From SIG565 sp045594065 (GTDB lineage: Bacteria > Bacillota > Clostridia > Oscillospirales > Acutalibacteraceae), in NCBI GenBank assembly GCA_045594065.1, contig JAZNXU010000030.1, forward strand, positions 1 to 64,000: DNA of 64,000 nucleotides, in the 5' to 3' direction. Shown here in pieces: positions 52,431 to 59,689 of the stretch. Under the pieces are notes generated by a model. That model saw nothing but the letters and a program-made list of their open reading frames with translations. It was not told where the DNA came from and made no database searches. Both the position numbers and the translations under genes were made by a program. How positions within the stretch are numbered: position 1 is the stretch's first letter; each line of letters starts with the position of its first letter.

Positions 52431-52874
52431 ATGAAACAGTTTAAAGGTCGCGTTATAGCCGAGGGAACAGTAAAAGCTGAGGCACTCGTTTCCCACGGCG
52501 GACTTAATACTTTAGCCTCCTTTCAAAAAGCTCTTCAGTTTGGCGATAAAAACGCCACCTGCGGTGACCAGAATAACCCCGATTTGTATAATAAGCAGAT
52601 GGCGGGGAAGGCTCTCTGCCTGCCGCAGACCATCGGCTCTACAACGGGTGGCTTAGTCCTTTACTGCGCCTGCGCTATGAAGCGCCAGCCCGCGTGTATG
52701 CTTTTTTCAAAGCCTATCGATTCACTTGCCGCTGCAGGCAGCGTGTTAGCTGATGTATGGCTTGATGATGTGACAATGCCGGTAATCGATTCTTTAGGCG
52801 ACGAGTTTTTAGACTATGTTAAGGACGGAATGATCATAACTGTAGAAGCCGACGGAACCGTGTGTGTAGACTGA
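52431..52874 (+). CDS. Aconitase X small (swivel) subunit
   Basis: DUF126 protein of 147 residues that completes the active site of two-subunit aconitase X. The conserved GSTTGGLVLYCACAM segment supplies the Ser-rich phosphate/carboxylate loop, and the N-terminus GRVIAEGTVKAEALVSHGGLN is typical. GGGAGG lies upstream of the ATG and overlaps the large-subunit end. A GC-rich terminator follows 16 bases after the stop. Confidence 0.88.
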   Translation: MKQFKGRVIAEGTVKAEALVSHGGLNTLASFQKALQFGDKNATCGDQNNPDLYNKQMAGKALCLPQTIGSTTGGLVLYCACAMKRQPACMLFSKPIDSLAAAGSVLADVWLDDVTMPVIDSLGDEFLDYVKDGMIITVEADGTVCVD

Positions 52875-52889
52875 ATACAGTATTAAAAG

Positions 52890-52914
52890 AGGGGGCAAAC
52901 AGCCCCCTTATTTT
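52890..52914 (+). terminator. Rho-independent terminator after acnX
   Basis: A 7-bp GC-rich stem (52890-52896 with 52902-52908), a 5-base loop and a T-rich tail. Confidence 0.82.
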
Positions 52915-52964
52915 GTTAATTTTATGTAAATTTGAGGCAACAGTGTGGAAATTCACAGAATTTG

Positions 52965-52973
52965 TGGTATAAT
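52965..52973 (+). promoter_or_regulatory. Extended -10 promoter of the citrate-synthase-family gene
   Basis: TGG-TATAAT with a perfect -10 (52968-52973) and the extended TG. No good -35 is seen; the same 13-base TTTGTGGTATAAT element is used by rpsB. Confidence 0.6.
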
Positions 52974-52999
52974 TACAAAAAAGTGCAAGGAGAAACTAA

Positions 53000-54358
53000 A
53001 TGGCAAATTATTCTGAAATTACTCCGTATATTGAGAAGCTCGCGGCAATGTCGTGCGCAAACAATCAAATATCGGCTGATATGTACCGTGAGCATAATGT
53101 GTTTCGCGGACTTCGTGATGTTAACGGTAAGGGCGTTGTAACCGGTCTTACCGAGATTTCGTATATTAAGGCTAAGGATATAGATAAGGACGGTAATGAA
53201 ATTCCCGCCGAGGGCGAGCTTCGTTATCGCGGCATTAATGTGCGTGAACTGACCGACGGCTTTTGGAGGGATGGTCGCTTCGGCTTTGAGGAAACGGTGT
53301 TTCTGCTATTGTTTTCCCACCTGCCGAATGAGATTGAACTTCAAGAATTCAAAAAGCAACTCTCAGATTACCGTACACTGCCTACTTCCTTTGTGCGAGA
53401 TATGATATTAAAGGCACCGGGCAAGGATATGATGAATATAATTTCACGCTGTGTGCTAGCACTGTATGCCTATGATGAGAATCCTGATGATATATCGGTT
53501 GCAAATGTTATGCGTCAGTGCTTGCAACTTATAGCTATTTTCCCGCTTTTATCGGTTTACAGCTATAATTCCTATCGTCACTATCACAAGTCAGAGAGCC
53601 TTTTTGTGCATCTGCCGAAGCCGGAATATTCCACCGCTCAGAATATACTGCACCTGCTTCGCGAGGACGGTCAGTTTACCGATATGGAGGCGAAATTACT
53701 CGATTTAGCCTTGGTGCTGCACGCAGAACACGGCGGCGGTAATAACTCGACCTTTACAACCCATGTTGTAACTTCTTCGGGCACCGATACCTATTCTGCC
53801 GTAGCGGCGGCGCTCGGCTCTTTAAAGGGACCCCGTCACGGCGGCGCGAATATAAAGGTTGTAAGAATGTTCGAGGATATGAAAGCAAATATAGACATTA
53901 CGAATAGGGATGAAATAAGGGATTATCTTGTTCGTTTGCTTGATAAAAAGGCGTTTGATAAAGCAGGGCTTATCTACGGTATGGGGCATGCCGTTTATTC
54001 GCTTTCCGACCCGCGTTCGGATATTTTGAAGCAGTATGCCAAAAAACTCGCCCTCGAAAAGGGACTGAGTGATGAGTTTGACCTTTACGAAACGGTTGCC
54101 TCTCTTGCCCCCGAGCTCATAGCTGAAAAGCGCAAGATGTATAAGGGTGTCAGCCCCAATGTAGACTTCTATTCGGGACTTATCTATAGACTTTTAGGTC
54201 TTCCTGCTGAGCTTTTTACGCCCATTTTTGCTATAGCCAGAATTGCGGGCTGGAGCGCTCACCGAATTGAGGAAATTCAGAATGCAGGCAAGATTATTCG
54301 ACCCGCATATGTTGGAGTTAAGGAAACAGGGGAGTATATCCCACTCAAGGACCGTTAA
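53000..54358 (+). CDS. Citrate synthase family protein
   Basis: Condenses acetyl-CoA (or propionyl-CoA) with oxaloacetate. The active-site His and Asp segments are LVLHAEHGGGNNSTFT, GMGHAVYSLSDPR and the C-terminal GLPAELFTPIFAIARIAGWSAH. The N-terminal 100 residues (EHNVFRGLRDVNGKGVVTGLTEI) are the extension common in clostridial members. The length of 452 residues is normal for that group. AAGGAG precedes the ATG. Citrate versus 2-methylcitrate activity cannot be settled from sequence alone. Confidence 0.92.
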   Translation: MANYSEITPYIEKLAAMSCANNQISADMYREHNVFRGLRDVNGKGVVTGLTEISYIKAKDIDKDGNEIPAEGELRYRGINVRELTDGFWRDGRFGFEETVFLLLFSHLPNEIELQEFKKQLSDYRTLPTSFVRDMILKAPGKDMMNIISRCVLALYAYDENPDDISVANVMRQCLQLIAIFPLLSVYSYNSYRHYHKSESLFVHLPKPEYSTAQNILHLLREDGQFTDMEAKLLDLALVLHAEHGGGNNSTFTTHVVTSSGTDTYSAVAAALGSLKGPRHGGANIKVVRMFEDMKANIDITNRDEIRDYLVRLLDKKAFDKAGLIYGMGHAVYSLSDPRSDILKQYAKKLALEKGLSDEFDLYETVASLAPELIAEKRKMYKGVSPNVDFYSGLIYRLLGLPAELFTPIFAIARIAGWSAHRIEEIQNAGKIIRPAYVGVKETGEYIPLKDR

Positions 54359-54375
54359 AACGGAGATGACACATT

Positions 54376-55164
54376 TTGAAAATTATTGACTTTCACACAC
54401 ATATTTACCCTTCTGCCATTGCCGAAAAGGCGACTAAAAGTATTCAGGATTTTTACGGTCTTGATGGCGGCGGTATGGTCGGCACGCCCGAGCAGCTGAT
54501 AGAAAGGGGAAAGAGCGTAGGTATAGAAAGATTTGTTGTTTTGCCTGTGGCAATTAAAGCTGACCACACAAGGCACATAAACGAGTTCGTTTTGTCAGAA
54601 GTGGCAAATCACCCTGAATTTATCGGCTTCGGCACCGTTCACGCCAAACAGACGAATATTTTGGAAGAGGGCGAATATATATTAAACAGCGGGCTTAAGG
54701 GAATAAAGATGCACCCCGATACGCAGCTTTTTAACATTGATGACGAGCGCCTGTTTCCGCTTTACGAGGCGGCGGGTGATAAGCTTTTATTTATGTTCCA
54801 CTGCGGTGATAAGCGGTACGATTATTCCCACCCACGAAGACTCCGCCACATTATGGATATGTTCCCGCGTCTGCGTGTTGTGGCGACGCATTTCGGTGGA
54901 TATTCTATGTTCGATACCGCCGCCGAGTATCTTCGCGATACCGAATGTATGCTTGATATTTCAAGCGCCCTTATGTTTATGGACGATGAAAGTCGGCAAA
55001 GATACATAAACATTTACGGTGCTGATAGGTTGCTTTACGGTACCGATTTTCCGCTCTGGGACCCCGTAACAGAAGTGAAAAGGTTTATGGAGCTAAAACT
55101 TTGCGATACTGACCGCGAAAAAATCGCCTATAAAAATGCCGAAAGAATTTTAGGACTCAAATAA
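54376..55164 (+). CDS. Amidohydrolase-2 family metal-dependent hydrolase
   Basis: A TIM-barrel protein of the group that includes decarboxylases and lactonases (ACMSD, LigJ types). Metal ligands appear in IDFHTHIYP (HxH), LFMFHCGDKRYD (His), VVATHFGGYSM (His) and LYGTDFPLWDP (Asp). The start is TTG 54376, about 10 bases after GGAG, with no better alternative in frame. It follows the citrate-synthase-family gene by 17 bases. The substrate is unknown. Confidence 0.82.
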   Translation: MKIIDFHTHIYPSAIAEKATKSIQDFYGLDGGGMVGTPEQLIERGKSVGIERFVVLPVAIKADHTRHINEFVLSEVANHPEFIGFGTVHAKQTNILEEGEYILNSGLKGIKMHPDTQLFNIDDERLFPLYEAAGDKLLFMFHCGDKRYDYSHPRRLRHIMDMFPRLRVVATHFGGYSMFDTAAEYLRDTECMLDISSALMFMDDESRQRYINIYGADRLLYGTDFPLWDPVTEVKRFMELKLCDTDREKIAYKNAERILGLK

Positions 55165-55188
55165 TTTATAAAAATTTTTAAAAAACTA

Positions 55189-55217
55189 TTGACATTTCGA
55201 AAAAATAGGTATAAAAT
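55189..55217 (+). promoter_or_regulatory. Promoter of the Leu T-box unit
   Basis: TTGACA (55189-55194), a 17-base spacer and TAAAAT (55212-55217), just upstream of the T-box leader. Confidence 0.75.
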
Positions 55218-55224
55218 ATCAAAA

Positions 55225-55488
55225 AATATTAAATGCTGGGAAGATATTAAGTGTAAGCCATAGCACTTATCAGAGAACTGTTGGTTGGTGTGAAACAGTG
55301 GGTGGGGCTTGCGCGGTCTCATATTGGAGCAGAATTTCTGAAGCTTTAGTAAGAAATTTCGGGTAAGCCCGTAACAGCTTAGGAGCTTGTTGGAGCTCTA
55401 CAGAGTGGTCGAATTTTTTCGGCAATACGGGTGGTACCGTGGTCATTTTGCTTGATCATCCCGCAGAGTTTTCTCTGCGGGTTTTTTT
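55225..55488 (+). promoter_or_regulatory. T-box leader, specifier read as CUC (Leu)
   Basis: A complete T-box riboswitch that senses uncharged tRNA. Stem I has the AG bulge (CAGAGAACTG from 55271) and the GTTGGTTGGTG apical element. The specifier loop reads GTCTCA next to GGAGC, giving CTC at 55318-55320 followed by the usual purine. The T-box sequence is CGGGTGGTACCGTGG (55428-55442). The terminator is a 9-bp GC-rich stem (55460-55468 with 55473-55481) and seven T. A leucine specifier agrees with the LeuA-type regulatory domain encoded just downstream. Confidence 0.93.
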
Positions 55489-55512
55489 AATATTTAATTG
55501 GAGAGGTAGAAA

Positions 55513-56886
55513 ATGAAAAAAATATTTGTATCTGATGTTACTTTATGTGAGGCTGAGGAATCAAGAAAACTCCTTACCTTTCGTGAAAAATTAAATATTG
55601 TAGCCTCCATGTCCCGCGCGGGGCTTAGCGCTGTGGAGCTTCCACCAGTTTCCGGAGGTGCCGAGGCAGGTGTTGTTGTAAGTACTATTGCCGAAGCTGC
55701 AGAAAATATTAAAATAAGCATTAATGCAGGTGTAACACCCGAACAGATACGGGCTACATATGACTGTGTTAAATCTGCAAAGGATTTGTGTTTACAGATT
55801 GCACTTCCCATATCAACTGTTCAAATGGAGTATACCTATCACTTAAAAGCGAGCAAAATGCTTGAAAAAATAGTAAGTCTTGTTTCGACAGCTAAAGAGT
55901 GCTGCGATTGCGTTGAATTTGTAGCGCTCGATGCCACACGCGCAACCGCGGGCTTTGCAGAGGAATGCTGCAAGGTAGCGGCTGAAAACGGCGCTACAGC
56001 CGTAACATTGTGCGACACTGCAGGTATTTTCTTCCCCGAAGAATTTGCCGAGCTAGTTAAAAATGTAAAATCTGCAGCCGATGTTCAGATTTATGTTCAA
56101 CCCTCGAATGCTATGTGTATGGCAGCCGCTTGTGCAGTTGCGGCAATAGAGGCTGGCGCTGACGGTGTTAAAACCGCCGCGGGAAGCTCTGCTTTTCTCT
56201 CAGCTGCCGATTTTGCCAATATCGTTCGCACTAAGGGCGAGGCTATGGGCGTAGACTGTGAGCTTGACATTACTGCCATTAACAACACTGTTAAAAATGT
56301 ATCAGATGTTGCAGGGGCTGAGGCTTCAACTACCGATGTAAGCGATACCGCCGTATTCTCAAGCGGCGCCACACTTGCCGACATTACCGCCGAAACAAAG
56401 GCACTCGGCTATGAGTTAAGTGCTGAGGATAACGGCAAGGTTTATGAAGAATTTAAACGCGTTGTGGCAAAAAAGCAGGCAATCGGTATTGCCGAGCTTG
56501 AAGCCATTATTGCAAGCACTGCTATGCAGGTGCCATCAACCTACCATGTTGTAAGCTATGTTGTAAACAGCGGTAACATTATTACCGCTACTGCAAATAT
56601 TACCTTGGAAAAGGATGGCGAGCAGTATTCAGGCGTTAGCATTGGCGACGGACCGATTGATGCTGCTTTCCACGCGATTGAGCAGATTATCGGTCACCGT
56701 TACGAGCTTGACGATTTCCAAATTCAAGCAGTAACCAAGGGCAGAGAGGCTATAGGCTCGTCAATTATCCGTCTTCGTGCCGACGGTAAGCTTTATTCGG
56801 GTAACGGAGTTTCAACCGATATCATCGGCGCTTGTATTCGTGCATACATCAATGCACTTAATAAAATTGTTTACGAGGAAAAATAA
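55513..56886 (+). CDS. 2-isopropylmalate-synthase-like protein lacking catalytic residues
   Basis: An HMGL/DRE-TIM barrel (about residues 1-260), a linker subdomain (290-345) and a LeuA regulatory domain (about 350-455: GDGPIDAAFHAIEQII, then AIGSSIIRLRADG). Working enzymes have LRDGEQ near the N-terminus; here the segment is DVTLCEAEE (8-16), so the catalytic Arg is Cys12. The HxHND metal motif is replaced by VQPSNA (195-200), with Gln196 and Ser198 in place of both His. I conclude that it cannot bind the catalytic metal in the usual way, yet it should still bind leucine. It lies under the Leu T-box and 2 bases before the next gene. Confidence 0.8.
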   Translation: MKKIFVSDVTLCEAEESRKLLTFREKLNIVASMSRAGLSAVELPPVSGGAEAGVVVSTIAEAAENIKISINAGVTPEQIRATYDCVKSAKDLCLQIALPISTVQMEYTYHLKASKMLEKIVSLVSTAKECCDCVEFVALDATRATAGFAEECCKVAAENGATAVTLCDTAGIFFPEEFAELVKNVKSAADVQIYVQPSNAMCMAAACAVAAIEAGADGVKTAAGSSAFLSAADFANIVRTKGEAMGVDCELDITAINNTVKNVSDVAGAEASTTDVSDTAVFSSGATLADITAETKALGYELSAEDNGKVYEEFKRVVAKKQAIGIAELEAIIASTAMQVPSTYHVVSYVVNSGNIITATANITLEKDGEQYSGVSIGDGPIDAAFHAIEQIIGHRYELDDFQIQAVTKGREAIGSSIIRLRADGKLYSGNGVSTDIIGACIRAYINALNKIVYEEK

Positions 56887-56888
56887 GT

Positions 56889-59339
56889 ATGAAATTTGCT
56901 TTTTCAAATAAATTTGTTAAAACCGATTCCTTTTTAGAACTCTGCAATGTAGTGGCTGAATACGGTTTTTCGGGCTTTGAGGTTAACGATATATCAGCCG
57001 AGCGCCGTGAGCATCACGATAGTATTTTTCGCTCAAGTATGCTTTCTTCCGCTAAAAGAAAGCTTGTTAACCGCCACATCGGCGTGGCAACGGTTACCTA
57101 TCCGAACGCTGTTGATACCGATACCGAAGCCGCCGAGCTCGAAAAATATGTTGATTATGCCGCAAGTGTAGGCACAAATGTAACTCTCAGTGTTGCTACC
57201 GATGATTTCGAGGCTTTAAGCCGTGTGCTTAGTCCTGCAATTAAAAGGGCAGAGGATTTCGGGGTTATGCTTCTTATTGAATCCTCGGGCATTTATGCTG
57301 AAACCGAGAAGATTTTAGAGCTTATAAACTATTTTGAGTCAGCAGCATTGGGTGTTTGCTGGGATATTAAGAGCACCTTTTTTGTGGCTCGCGAAACTGC
57401 CGATAGAACTATTCAAACACTTGGCTCATATATTGAATATGTAAGAATAGGCGACCGCAAGGGCGATAAAAATGTGCTTATCGGGGCGGGTGAGCTGCCT
57501 ACACACGAGTTTATTAATGCCCTTAAATCTCTTAATTACGATGGCTATATCTGTGCTGATTGGAACGATGATATTTCGTCCTACGATATCGTGCTTACCC
57601 ATTTTATGAGCTTTATGGAGCGTCTATTCCGCGAGCAAAAGCCTCAGGGGGCTATTTACTATAACCGCGCTCACACAGGCACCCACCCGTGGAAAAAGTA
57701 CGATGTGATTGATTTAACATTTTCGCAGGTGCTCGATGTTATGGCTGAGCGTTATCCCGACCAGTACGCCTTTAAGTACACAACGCTCGATTATACAAGA
57801 ACCTACTCGCAGTTCCGTGACGATGTTGATAAAGCCGCCGCCGCGCTTTTGGCGCTCGGTGTAAAGGCGGGTCACCATGTGGCTATCTGGGCTACAAATG
57901 TTCCGCAATGGTTTATTACATTCTGGGCTACCGTTAAAATCGGCGCCGTGCTTGTAACGGTTAATACTGCCTATAAAATTCACGAAACAGAGTATCTGCT
58001 TCGCCAGTCCGATACCCATACACTCGTTATGATTGAAGACTGCAAGGACTCTAACTATAAAGAGATTATGGAGGAGCTTTGCCCCGAGCTTAAGAACACC
58101 GTTCCCGGTAAGCCCCTTTACTCGAAAAAGCTACCGTTTTTGCGCAATATTGTAACGGTAGGCTTCCATATGGACGGCTGTCTTGAGTGGAAAGAGATGA
58201 TGGATTTATCCGCCACCGTTCCCGTAGCCGAGGTGCACCGCATTGCGGCTACCGTAAAGCCTGATGATGTATGCAATATGCAGTATACTTCGGGTACCAC
58301 AGGCTTCCCGAAAGGCGTAATGCTTACACATAACAATATTATCAATAACGGCAAAATCATCGGTGACAGAATGGATATTTCCACCGCCGACCGTATGATG
58401 ATTCAGGTGCCTATGTTCCACTGCTTTGGAATGGTGCTTTCTATGACCAACCTGATGACCCACGGCGGAACCATTTGCCCAATGCCGTATTTTTCACCTA
58501 AATCATCGCTTGCTTGCATAAATGATGAGAAGATTACCTGCTTTAACGGCGTTCCCACAATGTTTATTGCAATGTTCGGTCACGAGGATTTTAAAAAGAC
58601 CGATTTTTCCCACATTCGCACAGGCATTATGGCAGGTGCGAACTGCCCGCCTGACCTTATGCGTAGAGCAGTAGATGAGATGAATATGACCGAGATTTTA
58701 AGTGTTTACGGTCAGACCGAGGCGTCCCCCGGTTGCACAATGGGTGAAGTTAACGAAGACCTTTGGCACCGTGTTGAAACGGTAGGCTCGGCTTTCCCAG
58801 GTGTTGAATGCAAAATTATCGACCCTGAAACGGGCGAGGATGTTCCCGACGGCGTAAACGGCGAGTTTGTAGCGCGCGGCTTTAACATTATGAAAGGCTA
58901 TTACAAAATGCCTAAGGCAACCGAGCAGACTATAGATAAGGACGGTTGGCTGCACTCAGGCGATATTGCCTGCCGCACCGAGGACGGTTATTATAAAATT
59001 ACCGGCAGACTTAAAGATATGATTATCCGCGGCGGCGAAAACCTATACCCCAGAGAAATCGAGGAATTTTATCTTACGCATAAAAAGATTCGCGATGTTC
59101 AGGTTGTAGGTGTGCCCGATGAGCGCTACGGAGAAGAATGCTGTGCTTGGATTATACTTAAAAATGGCGAAACCGCAACTGACACCGAAATGCGCGAATA
59201 TGGGGAAGCGAGTATGGCTAAGCACAAGGTGCCGAGATACTTCTTATTTGTTAAGGATTTCCCGATGAACGCTGCAGGCAAAATCCTTAAATACAAAATG
59301 AAAGACGAATCGGTTGAGCTTTTGGGACTTAAAAAATAA
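56889..59339 (+). CDS. Fusion of a sugar-isomerase-like TIM barrel and an acyl-CoA synthetase
   Basis: Residues 1-240 resemble AP-endonuclease-2/xylose-isomerase-like barrels: Glu131 in LIESSG, WDIKST near 158, IGDRKG and GAGELPTHEF. Some metal ligands look altered (YICADW where SLEW is usual). Residues 265-816 are a full FadD-like AMP-forming ligase, with YTSGTTGFPKG at 466-476, YGQTEASPG, HSGDIA, GRLKDMIIRGGENLYPREIE and the C-terminal catalytic Lys in NAAGKILK. It would activate a carboxylate to its acyl-CoA. It shares the Leu T-box transcript. Isovalerate is the substrate I would test first; that is inference. Confidence 0.82.
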   Translation: MKFAFSNKFVKTDSFLELCNVVAEYGFSGFEVNDISAERREHHDSIFRSSMLSSAKRKLVNRHIGVATVTYPNAVDTDTEAAELEKYVDYAASVGTNVTLSVATDDFEALSRVLSPAIKRAEDFGVMLLIESSGIYAETEKILELINYFESAALGVCWDIKSTFFVARETADRTIQTLGSYIEYVRIGDRKGDKNVLIGAGELPTHEFINALKSLNYDGYICADWNDDISSYDIVLTHFMSFMERLFREQKPQGAIYYNRAHTGTHPWKKYDVIDLTFSQVLDVMAERYPDQYAFKYTTLDYTRTYSQFRDDVDKAAAALLALGVKAGHHVAIWATNVPQWFITFWATVKIGAVLVTVNTAYKIHETEYLLRQSDTHTLVMIEDCKDSNYKEIMEELCPELKNTVPGKPLYSKKLPFLRNIVTVGFHMDGCLEWKEMMDLSATVPVAEVHRIAATVKPDDVCNMQYTSGTTGFPKGVMLTHNNIINNGKIIGDRMDISTADRMMIQVPMFHCFGMVLSMTNLMTHGGTICPMPYFSPKSSLACINDEKITCFNGVPTMFIAMFGHEDFKKTDFSHIRTGIMAGANCPPDLMRRAVDEMNMTEILSVYGQTEASPGCTMGEVNEDLWHRVETVGSAFPGVECKIIDPETGEDVPDGVNGEFVARGFNIMKGYYKMPKATEQTIDKDGWLHSGDIACRTEDGYYKITGRLKDMIIRGGENLYPREIEEFYLTHKKIRDVQVVGVPDERYGEECCAWIILKNGETATDTEMREYGEASMAKHKVPRYFLFVKDFPMNAAGKILKYKMKDESVELLGLKK

Positions 59340-59353
59340 TTTTAAAAAACTAC

Positions 59354-59382
59354 TTGACAAATGAAAATCACAGTAGTATAAT
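59354..59382 (+). promoter_or_regulatory. Promoter of the Ile T-box unit
   Basis: TTGACA (59354-59359), a 17-base spacer and TATAAT (59377-59382), a consensus promoter 14 bases after the previous stop codon. Confidence 0.85.
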
Positions 59383-59389
59383 GCGAATA

Positions 59390-59662
59390 TCAATTTAATA
59401 TAAAAGCTGTGACGAAGACGGATTCGGTTCAAGTTTCTCAGAGAGTCGGGGGCGGTGCGAGCCCGATAAATAAGACCCGAAAATCCTATCACTTCCGAGC
59501 TGGAGGTCTAAACGGGTGTGCCCTAGTAAGTCCTTTCGTGATTGCTGCGTTAATGCATACGGCTTGTTAGAGCCTGAGTGGTGTAGTTTCTACACAATTT
59601 GAGTGGTACCGCGGGTATTGAATTTTCAAAACTCGTCTCAAGAAATTGAGACGGGTTTTTTT
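59390..59662 (+). promoter_or_regulatory. T-box leader, specifier read as AUC (Ile)
   Basis: Stem I has a GAAG/CTTC base helix, a GGATT/AATCC helix, the AGAGA bulge and the GGGCGGTGCG apical element. Between AATCC and CTTCCGAGC lies TATCA, so the specifier is ATC at 59488-59490 followed by A. The T-box GAGTGGTACCGCGG is at 59601-59614. The terminator is a 10-bp stem (59632-59641 with 59646-59655) with a GAAA loop and seven T. Its 3' half (59569-59615) is identical over 47 bases to the next T-box. Confidence 0.92.
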
Positions 59663-59689
59663 ATATTTTAAGCAAAGGAGAAGTACATT

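Noticed and set aside
55513..56886. Plain annotation as leuA or citramalate synthase
   Set aside because: The RDG[EQ] and HxHND catalytic and metal motifs are absent, so the enzyme name would mislead.
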